The translations under genes were made by a program, and so were the position numbers. Of a stretch of DNA of 42,374 nt, positions 8,364 to 16,784 are shown piece by piece. Where the stretch lies: positions 1-42,374 of the IMG/VR virus record IMGVR_UViG_3300031576_000130, one strand, 5' to 3'. Below the pieces are notes generated by a model that was not told the DNA's origin, did not search any database, and saw only the letters and a list, made by a program, of their open reading frames with translations. Source of the stretch: a virus. Each line of letters starts with the position of its first letter. The stretch's first letter is position 1.

Positions 8364-8831
8364 ATGCTAATCTACCAGATCGTCCCTGGTGCGGTCTCGA
8401 CCGCCGTCCAGGACTTCAACGCCGCGGACGTCAAGATCCGCATCCCCCTCTGCGAGTCGATCAAGGTCGTAGAGTACGGGTTCCGGTCCCTGGTGACGGA
8501 TCCCGGGACGACCGGCGTCCTCCGACTCGCCTACGTCGACGGGACAAACGCCGTCGTCGCCCTCGACACGTTCAGCCCGGTAGCGGCCGCGGCGGTCGGT
8601 GACCTCGTCTCGCGACGGGTCGACGTCCACCTCGACACGCTCACGAACCGGAAGCTCGTGAGCATCGAGGGCACGCCCGGGACGCTGACCGAGGACACGA
8701 ACGGGTTCGTCGAGCTGATCGTCGACGTCTCGACCGCCTTCGGACCCAGTGTCACCGCCTGCCCGTACGTCAAGTTCGCCCTGGCCGGTACCTCGAAGAC
8801 CGCGCACACCAGCCAGACCGTCAGCCCGTAG
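8364..8831 (+). CDS. Probable virion (head-associated) beta-rich protein
   Basis: This is a 155-residue protein with AAGGAG at 8350-8355 before the ATG. It is rich in Val, Thr, Ser and Asp in strand-forming alternation, with no Cys except two and no membrane segment. It resembles capsid decoration or head-fibre proteins in composition and in its place just after the capsid gene. That is inference from context, and no family was recognised. Confidence 0.7.
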   Translation: MLIYQIVPGAVSTAVQDFNAADVKIRIPLCESIKVVEYGFRSLVTDPGTTGVLRLAYVDGTNAVVALDTFSPVAAAAVGDLVSRRVDVHLDTLTNRKLVSIEGTPGTLTEDTNGFVELIVDVSTAFGPSVTACPYVKFALAGTSKTAHTSQTVSP

Positions 8832-8860
8832 GTCCGTAACGTTCGACCACACCCGAGACC

Positions 8861-8886
8861 GGGGAGGGGCCAGCCGGTCCCTCCCC
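8861..8886 (+). terminator. GC hairpin between head genes
   Basis: GGGGAGGG (8861-8868) pairs perfectly with CCCTCCCC (8879-8886) around a 10-base loop. No T run follows, so this may be a pause or processing site or an mRNA-stabilising hairpin, not a true intrinsic terminator. It sits in the only 75-base gap of the head region. Confidence 0.4.
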
Positions 8887-8906
8887 CGCCTCAGAAGGAG
8901 TCGCCG

Positions 8907-9275
8907 ATGGCCGCTACGAAGAAGTCGACCACCCCACCCGAGAACCACATCGTCCGCCGCTGGGAGTCTTGCCCGATCATCTACGGGCTCGACAGCCGCG
9001 ACCGGCGAGAGAACCCCGACTACCACGCGTCGATCGCCCTGACGAGCGACGGCCGGTTCGTCGCCGACAACGGGACGGAGATCGACCCGAAGATGATCCC
9101 TCCACACATCCTCGAAGCGGCCAAGACGACGGACCTGAACATCATCTACCGCGAGCCGACGCGGCGGACGCTCGGGATGGACCAGGCGATGCTCGCCGCG
9201 GGCGTCCCGGACACCGAGCCGGACGCGACGATCCGTGCGAAGCGCGGGAACGTCGGAAGGCGCGCGTTCGCGTAA
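8907..9275 (+). CDS. Hypothetical head/tail-region protein
   Basis: This 122-residue protein starts with ATG after GAAGGAG (8893-8899). The N-terminal 15 residues are basic and disordered. The centre contains a mixed strand/helix region, and the C-terminus is basic (IRAKRGNVGRRAFA). It is coupled to the next gene by TAATG (ATG at 9275). Position between decoration and tail adaptor genes suggests a minor structural role, and no motif identifies it. Confidence 0.7.
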   Translation: MAATKKSTTPPENHIVRRWESCPIIYGLDSRDRRENPDYHASIALTSDGRFVADNGTEIDPKMIPPHILEAAKTTDLNIIYREPTRRTLGMDQAMLAAGVPDTEPDATIRAKRGNVGRRAFA

Positions 9276-9472
9276 TGCCGGGCGACTTCCACCTGTTCCC
9301 ATACGTCTGTCCGGGCTGCGGAGCGTGTCGGGTCTGCGGAGCGTGTCGGGTCTGCGGTCGTCCGTGGCTGAGTCCGCCGCTGCCGTATGTCAATCCGTTC
9401 AGCCCCTACACCCCGACGTCTCCTGGAACGGCCGATCCCTTTCCGCCGGCTACGATCACCGTAACCTGCTAG
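9275..9472 (+). CDS. Tiny Cys-rich protein with internal tandem repeat
   Basis: This 65-residue protein begins at an ATG overlapping the previous TAA. Residues 12-28 carry six cysteines in an alternating CPGC-GAC-RVC pattern. The module GACRVC is encoded twice by a perfect 18-base repeat (9320-9355). The rest is Pro-, Tyr- and Ser-rich, ending in a lone Cys. Six closely spaced Cys suggest metal binding, but no known zinc fold is complete. It is short and repeat-bearing, so its reality rests on the overlap with its neighbour and matching codon bias. Confidence 0.55.
   Translation: MPGDFHLFPYVCPGCGACRVCGACRVCGRPWLSPPLPYVNPFSPYTPTSPGTADPFPPATITVTC
9320..9355 (+). repeat. 18-bp perfect tandem duplication
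   Basis: Two identical 18-base units (9320-9337 and 9338-9355) lie inside the Cys-rich gene and each adds one Gly-Ala-Cys-Arg-Val-Cys module in frame. Length changes by whole units would keep the reading frame. Confidence 0.9.
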
Positions 9473-9482
9473 CGAAGGACCG

Positions 9483-10472
9483 ATGGCCAACTACACGACC
9501 GTCGACGACCTCCGCACCGACGCCCTCTTCCGGGCGGGCGAGCCGGTCACCTCGACCTCCAGCTTCTTCACGAAGTCGGTCGAGTACCTCAACCGGATAC
9601 AGCAGACCCTCGTCCTCGGCGGGTCGATCGCGGTCGGCCGAGACCTCGCGACCTCCGCCGGGATCTACGCGCACGTCGTCGACCTCCCGATCACCGACTT
9701 CTGGTGGGCTCGGAAGACGCCCCCCGGCATCGTCACGACCGAGGCGCTGATCGAGACCGGGACGGTGACCGTGACCGAGGGCTCGACGACCGCGACCTTC
9801 TCGAGCGCCCCCGCGGCCTCCGTCGCTGGCTTCCGGCTCGAGGTAGCCCGGCTCCCGACCGTCCCCCGCGTCCTCTCCCATACCGCGGGGTCCACCACGG
9901 CGACCCTCGACGCCGCCTGGCCCGAGGACACGCAGACCGCCGCGAGCTACGTCCTCTTCAGGAGCGACTACTCCCTCCCGCTCGACTTCCTCCGGTTCGC
10001 CGGCGCCCCGTACCTCCACAGCCGGTACCGCGACCCGATCCCGGTCTCCGAGCGCGAGAACCTCGACGCGAGCTACCCCTGGGGGTCGTTCGCCCGCCAG
10101 CCTCCGACGGCGGCCGCGCTCGTCCAGCCCCAGGTGATCCAGGTCAACTCGTACGACACCCGGGGCTACCGTCTCGAGTTCGACTACATCTTCCTGCCCG
10201 ACGACCTCGCCTCGGGCGGGACGCCGATCCTCCCGCGGCACCACCGGGCGGTCTTGGCCGTCGGCGCGGCGATGCTCATCTGCTTCGACAAGGGGGACGA
10301 CCGCGCCAAGAACCTCGCGTCCGAGTTCCGCGAGATGGTGCAGCGCCTCGTCCAGGAGCACCGGAAGATGCTCTCCGAGGGCTCGAGCGTCTTCGGGGTC
10401 CACCGGATTCGCCAGCGGAACGCCGGGCGCCGCGCCCGGATCCAGCCGCGGGGCGAGGAATACCTGGTGTAG
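9483..10472 (+). CDS. Tail adaptor protein (gp11 / tail tubular A-like)
   Basis: This 329-residue protein probably forms the ring beneath the portal that connects head and short tail. The N-terminus (TTVDDLRTDALFRAGEP) is the helix typical of podovirus adaptor proteins. The middle is a beta-rich insertion (residues about 85-155, Thr/Ala-rich). It is followed by LPLDFLRFAGAPYLHSRY and a C-terminal helical bundle. It lies directly upstream of the tail nozzle gene, as in T7-like and other podoviral layouts. The assignment rests on this order and pattern. Confidence 0.75.
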   Translation: MANYTTVDDLRTDALFRAGEPVTSTSSFFTKSVEYLNRIQQTLVLGGSIAVGRDLATSAGIYAHVVDLPITDFWWARKTPPGIVTTEALIETGTVTVTEGSTTATFSSAPAASVAGFRLEVARLPTVPRVLSHTAGSTTATLDAAWPEDTQTAASYVLFRSDYSLPLDFLRFAGAPYLHSRYRDPIPVSERENLDASYPWGSFARQPPTAAALVQPQVIQVNSYDTRGYRLEFDYIFLPDDLASGGTPILPRHHRAVLAVGAAMLICFDKGDDRAKNLASEFREMVQRLVQEHRKMLSEGSSVFGVHRIRQRNAGRRARIQPRGEEYLV

Positions 10473-10475
10473 TCC

Positions 10476-12914
10476 GTGGCGTACGAGGGTCTAGTCGCCC
10501 CCCTCGTCGCCGGCCGCGCCGGGCAGGCCGCGCACGAGAACCGGCTCCTGTCGAGCTCGGCCGAGCTCTTCGACGCGCGCGGGGTCACGTTCGAGGACCG
10601 GCACGTCCGGAAAGAGGCCGGGGCGACGAACTTCGACGCGGCCGGAGTAGGCACCGCGCAGACGTTCACGGGAACGCTGAGCGCCAGCCGCCAGCACATC
10701 TCCGCGATCACCTCGAGCCTCGGGTCGGGAACGATCCTCCTCGTCGATACCGTCGTCGGCGACGCCGACACCTCCCCCCTCACGTTCCTGACCGGCACGG
10801 CCGCCGTCGGGAACGCGATGCTCGTCTCGGTCGCCCAGAAGACGGGCTCCGCGTCGACGATCACGGTAACAGACTCGAACGGTCACACGTACACCCAGCT
10901 CGCGAAGAAGATCGGCGGGACCGACGTCCCGCTCACGGTCGCGACGTTCGGTGCGATCTTGACGTCAGGGCTCCCCGCCGGCGGGACGATCACGGTCACG
11001 TCGACCGCCACCGGGTCTCTCGCCGCCGTCGCCTCCGAGTTCAGCGGCGTCGTCACGGTCTCCGATAGGTCGGCGACGGCCGTCGGGCCGACGCTCGGCG
11101 GGACCGCGATCACGACCGGCCCCCTCCCCCCGTCCCAGGCGACCCCCGTCCTCCTGATCGAGTCACTCGCGACGAACGGGTCGACCGCGGACACGCTGAC
11201 GCCGACGTCCGGGTTCACGAACACGAGCAAGCGGTCGAACTCCGCCCTAACGATGACGATCTTCCAGGCGTACCGGATCGACACGGTCGTCACCGTCATC
11301 ATCGCCGCGATCGACTGGTACTCCGGTCTCAGGATACCGAGCGGCGGGGTATTCAAGGCGGCGACGACATCGGGCTCGACGACGGTCACCGGGTCGGCCG
11401 GGACGCTCTGGACGACCGGGACCGAGGCGCAGCGGATCTTCAGCGGGGACACGATCGTCCTCTACAACGCGACGGACATGGAGTCGCGGGTCGTCTCGTC
11501 CGTCGCGAGCGACACGAGCCTGACGACGACCGAGACGTGGACGACGACCTTTACCGCGACCGACTACGTCGTCGTCCGCGGGAGCCGGTTCATCACGGCG
11601 ACGACCGGCGGGAACATCTTCAAGGAGCGGAACAGCGACCTCGACGCGGTGACCCTCGCGTCGAACCTGTCGAGGGTCGCCCGTCCCGGGAAGTTCATCG
11701 TCTGCGGCAAGGAAGACGGGAACCGAAACCGGAAGCTGATCTACGTCAACGGCTACAACGCTCCCCAAGGTCTCGTCGACGACGGCTCAACCATGTCGCC
11801 GATCTCGACGCCGAACGTAGACTGGGACGCGACGGCGACGAACGCGGCCGCCCGCCCCTGGAACGGCGTCGTCCACCGGAACCGCGTCGTCGTCGTCTGC
11901 CCGAAGGGGAAGGACCCGCACCGGCTGTACTACTCGGACCCGACAAACCACGGCGACTTCAACGGCGCGGGCGCGACGAGCCAGCGCGTCCGGTCCGAGA
12001 CCGGCGACGAGATCTGGGGCCTGACGTCGTTCCAGGGGGTCCTCTGGGTCTGGAAGTACCCGGTCGGGATCTTCTACATCGACGACGGGGATACGGACAC
12101 GAGCCTGTGGATCGAGCGGACGAAATCTCAGTCCGTCGGCTGTGCCCCGAGCCCGTTCTCGGTACTCACGATGGACGACGACGTCATCTTCATGTCGGCG
12201 ACCGGCGCGTTCCACATCCTGTCTGCCGTCGACACGCTCGGCGGCGTCCGGGCGTCCGACCTCTCCTGGCACCTCGGCCTGAACAAGTGGCTGCGCGACA
12301 ACCTGAACCTCGCCCGGCTGAACCAGGTCCTCTCCGTCTGGTACCCGCACAAGAAGGTCGCCCTGTTCGCGGTCCCGAGCGTCGGGAGTACGAGTAACGA
12401 TCTCGTCCTCCGCTGGGACTTCTCTGGTGTCGAGCAGGGCGAGCCGGCCAAGTTCTCGTACAGCGAGCGGGACACGCCCGACATGCTCGCCCTGAAGAAG
12501 GCCGCCGACGGCATCTTCAAGCCGGTCGCCGGCGAGGGCGTCTTCGTCAAGCTCCTCGATCAAGAAGCTCGGAACAAGGAGGGCGCGGCGTACACGGGGC
12601 GGTACCAGACGCCCCATCTCGACCTCTCCCACCTCGACGTGGCGCTCGCCTACCGACGGAAGCTATTCGAGCACCTCGAGCTGCTCATGGAGCCCGTCGC
12701 CGCGGGCACCCTAACGGTCGACGTCTACGTCGACAACGTCCTCAAGGAGACGCTCACGTTCGACGCGACCCAGCGCCGGCAGCGGAAGAAGCTGAACAGC
12801 GGCGACGGGTTTACGATCAGCCTCCGGGTGACGAACGAGGTCGTCGACGAGGACTTCAAGGTCCTCGCCCACCTCGTCTACTTCAAGCCCGGGAACGAGG
12901 ACCAGAACCGCTGA
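10476..12914 (+). CDS. Tail nozzle protein (tail tubular B-like)
   Basis: This 812-residue protein starts at GTG 10476, three bases after the adaptor stop. Residues about 65-330 are Thr/Ser/Gly-rich beta repeats that look like inserted Ig-like or adhesive domains. The C-terminal half has propeller-like segments: RKLIYVNGYNAPQGLVDDG, a DRNRV-type region and GLTSFQGVLWVWKYPVGIFY. These patterns are common in podovirus nozzle proteins that extend the DNA channel below the adaptor. The stop overlaps the next ATG (TGATG). Size and order support the call, with no catalytic motif expected. Confidence 0.75.
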   Translation: MAYEGLVAPLVAGRAGQAAHENRLLSSSAELFDARGVTFEDRHVRKEAGATNFDAAGVGTAQTFTGTLSASRQHISAITSSLGSGTILLVDTVVGDADTSPLTFLTGTAAVGNAMLVSVAQKTGSASTITVTDSNGHTYTQLAKKIGGTDVPLTVATFGAILTSGLPAGGTITVTSTATGSLAAVASEFSGVVTVSDRSATAVGPTLGGTAITTGPLPPSQATPVLLIESLATNGSTADTLTPTSGFTNTSKRSNSALTMTIFQAYRIDTVVTVIIAAIDWYSGLRIPSGGVFKAATTSGSTTVTGSAGTLWTTGTEAQRIFSGDTIVLYNATDMESRVVSSVASDTSLTTTETWTTTFTATDYVVVRGSRFITATTGGNIFKERNSDLDAVTLASNLSRVARPGKFIVCGKEDGNRNRKLIYVNGYNAPQGLVDDGSTMSPISTPNVDWDATATNAAARPWNGVVHRNRVVVVCPKGKDPHRLYYSDPTNHGDFNGAGATSQRVRSETGDEIWGLTSFQGVLWVWKYPVGIFYIDDGDTDTSLWIERTKSQSVGCAPSPFSVLTMDDDVIFMSATGAFHILSAVDTLGGVRASDLSWHLGLNKWLRDNLNLARLNQVLSVWYPHKKVALFAVPSVGSTSNDLVLRWDFSGVEQGEPAKFSYSERDTPDMLALKKAADGIFKPVAGEGVFVKLLDQEARNKEGAAYTGRYQTPHLDLSHLDVALAYRRKLFEHLELLMEPVAAGTLTVDVYVDNVLKETLTFDATQRRQRKKLNSGDGFTISLRVTNEVVDEDFKVLAHLVYFKPGNEDQNR

Positions 12915-13591
12915 TGGCCGCCCGGGGAAGCATCGACGTCAGCATGCTGACAAAGCTCCCGCTGATCGGCGGGCGCGGACCCCAGGGCGCGACCGGCGCC
13001 GCCGGCGCGAACGGGACGAACGGAACGAACGGGACGGACGGGAGCGTTCGGCGGCCCTTCCGGTCCGGTCAGCTGTACACGACTCCGGGGACGGCCCAGC
13101 TCACCGGAACGGCCGCGGTCTCGCTCGGGGTCGGCAACGCACGGATCCACCTGTTCAAGGTCGACATCACGACGACCTTCGACCTGTTCCAGGTGGGGAA
13201 CATCGGGACCTCGGGGACGCTCCTCGCCCGCGGCCTCATCTACTCCGTTACCGCCGCGACCTTGACACCGGTAGACCCCGTCGTCCTCGACACCGGGACG
13301 ATCAGCCTCGCGGGCGCCGCGGCGACGGCCGTGATCTCACAGTCGCTCACGCCCGGCTGGTACTACATCGGGCTGAACCTCGAGGGCAGCGGCGCCGCGA
13401 TCCTGTTCCGCGTCCCCGCCTGGGCCTCCTACTTCGATACCCCCCTGGGCGTGACGTCGTTCGCGACGGGGGCACCGAACGGCCGACTCCAGCAGACCGG
13501 GACGGCCGCCGGCGCGCCGGCGGCGGCCGGATACGCCCTGACGGCGACGACGCCGGAGCAGGGCGGGTCCGCGTGGCTGAGGGCGGCGTGA
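12914..13591 (+). CDS. Collagen-like virion appendage protein
   Basis: This is a 225-residue protein coupled to the nozzle gene. After a 20-residue N-terminal segment comes a short Gly-X-Y collagen-like run (GPQGATGAAGANGTNGTNGT, residues about 22-41), followed by a 175-residue beta-rich globular domain. Collagen-like trimers join attachment and receptor-binding domains in many phage fibres and capsid decorations. Trimeric tail or head fibre is therefore the likely role (inference). The start ATG 12914 overlaps the preceding TGA. Confidence 0.75.
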   Translation: MAARGSIDVSMLTKLPLIGGRGPQGATGAAGANGTNGTNGTDGSVRRPFRSGQLYTTPGTAQLTGTAAVSLGVGNARIHLFKVDITTTFDLFQVGNIGTSGTLLARGLIYSVTAATLTPVDPVVLDTGTISLAGAAATAVISQSLTPGWYYIGLNLEGSGAAILFRVPAWASYFDTPLGVTSFATGAPNGRLQQTGTAAGAPAAAGYALTATTPEQGGSAWLRAA

Positions 13592-14511
13592 CGACCTACC
13601 GCGGCGTCGTCAAGCCCGACGAGGACGTCCTCGCCTTCCTCCTCCGCCACAAGGAGCGGATCGGGGAGACGCCGCCGCTCGGGCTCTTCGTCGCCGAGCG
13701 GGCGCAGGGGGTCGTCGCCGCGCTCCTCGTCTGGACCGAGCCCTTCCTCCACGTCTCCGTGATCGTCGAGGGCGTCTCCGTCTTCGTCCTGACGAAGCTC
13801 GCCCGCTTGTTCGAGCGGTGGGCTGCCGGTCGCGGCGCGACCCGGTACGCCTTCTGCGTCCCGAGCGACGACTACGCGTACCGCCGGATCGTCGAGCACA
13901 GGGGAGCGATCCGCGGTGCGGTAGAGGACCGGTTCGTCTGGTACGTCCAGCCGATCCACCTCGCGGGAGAGCACACGCGAGAGCGGCCCGGCCCGGAACC
14001 GGACACGTTCCGCCGCTGGGAGGCGGCCGACGAGCGCTCCGTCACCCCGCTCGTCCGGGCGTTCCTCGAGGAGCACTACGCCGCGGGCGGGGACTACCCG
14101 CCGACCGACAAGAACGTCGCGGCCCTCTTCCGCCGCGGGGTCAAGGCCGGCGACGAGGGCGACCCGGCGCTGCTCGCGATCCGTGACGGCCGCCCGGTCG
14201 GGTTCGTCCTCTGGTGTCGAGTCCCCCCGGTCGATCTCGACCTTCGCGAGAGTATCTGCTGCGGGGTCGGGACGTACATCGACCCGGCGTACCGCCGCAA
14301 GGGGCTCGCGTCGGCTCTCCGGCTCGTCGCGACCGACGTCGCGCGGCACCAGGGGTACACCAGGGTCGACGGCGTCGCGCTCGACGCGCGGGGGCTGGCC
14401 GCCGGGAGGGCTGTCGGCGGACAGCCGAGCGGAACCTTCATGCGCTTGCCGATACGCACCGTAACGCCTACAGAACCGAGTACAACCGAGACACCGGAGC
14501 AAGTGGAGTAA
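13588..14511 (+). CDS. GNAT family acetyltransferase, probable two-domain
   Basis: This is a 307-residue protein. I place the start at GTG 13588, a GTGA overlap with the previous stop as elsewhere in this genome; GTG 13573 is also possible. The C-terminal half holds the acetyl-CoA-binding motif A, GVGTYIDPAYRRKGLASALR, around residue 225, with the R-x-x-G-x-A pyrophosphate loop. The N-terminal half (ending near DDYAYRRIVEHRGA) also resembles a degenerate GNAT fold, so it may be a tandem GNAT. Target is unknown. Genes of this type occur among virion genes of other podoviruses, so modification of a virion or host protein is plausible. Confidence 0.8.
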   Translation: MTTYRGVVKPDEDVLAFLLRHKERIGETPPLGLFVAERAQGVVAALLVWTEPFLHVSVIVEGVSVFVLTKLARLFERWAAGRGATRYAFCVPSDDYAYRRIVEHRGAIRGAVEDRFVWYVQPIHLAGEHTRERPGPEPDTFRRWEAADERSVTPLVRAFLEEHYAAGGDYPPTDKNVAALFRRGVKAGDEGDPALLAIRDGRPVGFVLWCRVPPVDLDLRESICCGVGTYIDPAYRRKGLASALRLVATDVARHQGYTRVDGVALDARGLAAGRAVGGQPSGTFMRLPIRTVTPTEPSTTETPEQVE

Positions 14512-14514
14512 CCG

Positions 14515-15732
14515 ATGGCAACCGTAGCTTCAGTAGCCGCGTCCGCCGCGGTCGTCGCGGGAGCGGCGGCTAGCGCCGCCGGCGCCGGCGGTGGCAAGGG
14601 CGGAGGCGGAGGTGCAGCCGGTCCGATCGGCCCACGGCTTCGAGAGCGCCTGTTCAACCGGGGAACCGCCGAGATCCTGAACGAGGAGCGGGCGGTCCTC
14701 GAGGACTCTCTCGCGCAGTCCGGGCTCCTCGAGCCCGAGCTCTACCGTGCCCTTGGCCTAGAGCCGATCTTCGATCGGCCGGAGGAAGAGGTCGGACCAG
14801 AGCTAGCCGGCCTGTCCGCGGCGCTTCGTGGCAGCCAAGACAAGATCGCCGAGCAGCGGCGGCTCAAGGCCGAGCTCCAGGGGCAGCTGAAGGAGAAGTC
14901 GAAGACCGGGAAGGGTCAGAAGGGCCTGAAGCGGCAGATCCGCGACGTCCACCAGGGGCTGAAGCAGCTGGAGAAAGAGGCCGCGACCTACGCCGAACAG
15001 TTGGGCCGGACGTCGGCCGTCCCGCGCCGGATCGTCGGGTTCAAGCGACTCGACGGGATCGCGGACCCGACCGGATCCGCCGGCGGCGCGTTCGGTCAGG
15101 CGCTCGAGGGGTTCAACGCGCACCTGGCCGGCGCGCTCTCGGGCCAGGAGCCGCTCGACCCGACGCTCAAGCGGGAGTTCGAGGACCGCGAGCGGCGGCT
15201 CCGCGACCGGCTACGGAACACCCTCGGTCCGGACTACGAGACGAGCTCGGCCGGGCAGCAGGCGATCGCCGACTTCTCTCGGGAGAAGGCCGAGGCGTTC
15301 GCTCAGTTCAACCGCCAGTCGATCCAGGTGTTCGCCGGTCTCGGCGAGCAGCGGGCCGAGGCGCTCGCGAACCTGACGAGCGCTCGGCTGAAGAACCTCG
15401 CGTTCCCGGCGACATTCCGGGCGGAGCTCGGAAAGAACCTCGAGGGGCTCGCCGCACAGCGGATCAACCTCGGCCAGCTCCGCCAGCAGGAGCGGTTCGG
15501 TCAGACGGAGCAGCAGCAGCGCGCCGACCAGATCAACGCTCAAGGTCAGAGCAGCCAGGGGCTCGCGAACATCCTCGCGGGGGTAGGCTCGGCCGGCGGC
15601 TCTCTGAGTAAGTTCCTCGGTGAGCGGGGCTTCGGAAGCCCGTCCGAGGCTGCGAAGACCGTTGGTGGCTTCTTCGGCGGAGGCAGCGGAGCACCCGACA
15701 TTAATCTAGTAGGCACTACTAGGCTCGTCTAG
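14515..15732 (+). CDS. Internal virion / ejection protein A
   Basis: This is a 405-residue protein. The N-terminus is an Ala/Val/Gly-rich hydrophobic stretch (residues 1-38) that could insert into a membrane. The rest is mostly helical and charged, with Gln/Arg-rich coiled-coil sections (about 105-165 and 245-340). It is the first of three consecutive genes between the tail genes and the lysis genes, the place of ejection (core) proteins in podoviruses. The resemblance to the T7 gp14 type is in character and order only. Confidence 0.65.
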   Translation: MATVASVAASAAVVAGAAASAAGAGGGKGGGGGAAGPIGPRLRERLFNRGTAEILNEERAVLEDSLAQSGLLEPELYRALGLEPIFDRPEEEVGPELAGLSAALRGSQDKIAEQRRLKAELQGQLKEKSKTGKGQKGLKRQIRDVHQGLKQLEKEAATYAEQLGRTSAVPRRIVGFKRLDGIADPTGSAGGAFGQALEGFNAHLAGALSGQEPLDPTLKREFEDRERRLRDRLRNTLGPDYETSSAGQQAIADFSREKAEAFAQFNRQSIQVFAGLGEQRAEALANLTSARLKNLAFPATFRAELGKNLEGLAAQRINLGQLRQQERFGQTEQQQRADQINAQGQSSQGLANILAGVGSAGGSLSKFLGERGFGSPSEAAKTVGGFFGGGSGAPDINLVGTTRLV

Positions 15733-15741
15733 GGGATAGAG

Positions 15742-16776
15742 ATGGCAAACGGAACCGATCCGACTACCGATCGCATAAACGCTCTATCTGGCGGCGCCCC
15801 GCTCCCCCAGGCGGCGACGATGGCGATCGCCAAGAGGCTGCTCGGCCCCGACCTCGCCCAGCGATACGGCGACGTCATCGGCGCCCGTCCGACCGGCGTC
15901 GGAGACATCGCCCGCGACTTCGCGCTCGGCGCCTTGTCCGGCGACCCGTTCAAGGCCGACCAGGTCAAGGCGAAGGTGTTCGAGCAGTTCGCCGCGACGA
16001 AGCGACAGGAGGAGGACCAGGCGTTCCAGCGGGAGAGCGCGGCGCGTGAGCAGCTCAACGGCTGGTTCAATCTCCTCGACCAGGTGAAGAAGACACCGAA
16101 GGACCTGCGCAAGGACCTCCTGATCGGGGGCGCACAGAAGCTCGGGATCGACGTCACGTCGCCGGTCCTGGTAAAGGTCATCACGCAGTACGAGAAGTTC
16201 GGGACCGCCTTCGAGGCCCTGACCGACCCGGCCGTCCGCGCGATCGTCGACGAGGACCCTATCGCGGGGATCGAGCAGCTCCAGAAGATGGGGGTCGACA
16301 GCCAGGAGGCGATAGTCGCGATCCAGACGATCCAGTCGATCAAGGCCCAGAAGGCGACGACACAGAACGTCCTCGCGCAAGCGGCACGCGCCGCGCGGGG
16401 GATTACGCCGACCCCCGTCGACCTCGCGCAACACATCCGCCCGGTCGCGGAACAAGAGCTCCGACTAAGGCGGTCCGGGACGGCGTCGCCAGATCAACCG
16501 TTCGCCGAGATGTTCCGCGGGAAGACGGACGCAGAAGTCCAGCAGGTCGCCCTTGCCGGCGGAGTTCCCAAGCCGGGGAAGACGAGCGCGCTCGACAGGA
16601 TCCTGGCGGAGGCGTCCGGGGAGACACCGGCAGCTGCCGCACCCGCCGCCCCGGTCGTCCGCAGGAAGGCTGCCGGGATCCCCCAGCTCGGGACGGTGAC
16701 GACGACCGGCGGTGGCGGGGCCGGCATCTCTCAGACGACGACCCCGACGTCGACACCCGGCCTGACGGTGCGGTAG
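15742..16776 (+). CDS. Internal virion / ejection protein B
   Basis: This 344-residue, mostly helical protein has no membrane spans. Residues 60-250 are charged helices (ADQVKAKVFEQFAATKRQEE and similar). The last 60 residues are Ala-, Pro-, Thr- and Gly-rich and probably disordered. It is predicted to be a core or ejection protein because it lies between two other such genes. The exact family is not recognised. Confidence 0.6.
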   Translation: MANGTDPTTDRINALSGGAPLPQAATMAIAKRLLGPDLAQRYGDVIGARPTGVGDIARDFALGALSGDPFKADQVKAKVFEQFAATKRQEEDQAFQRESAAREQLNGWFNLLDQVKKTPKDLRKDLLIGGAQKLGIDVTSPVLVKVITQYEKFGTAFEALTDPAVRAIVDEDPIAGIEQLQKMGVDSQEAIVAIQTIQSIKAQKATTQNVLAQAARAARGITPTPVDLAQHIRPVAEQELRLRRSGTASPDQPFAEMFRGKTDAEVQQVALAGGVPKPGKTSALDRILAEASGETPAAAAPAAPVVRRKAAGIPQLGTVTTTGGGGAGISQTTTPTSTPGLTVR

Positions 16777-16784
16777 AGGACCCG

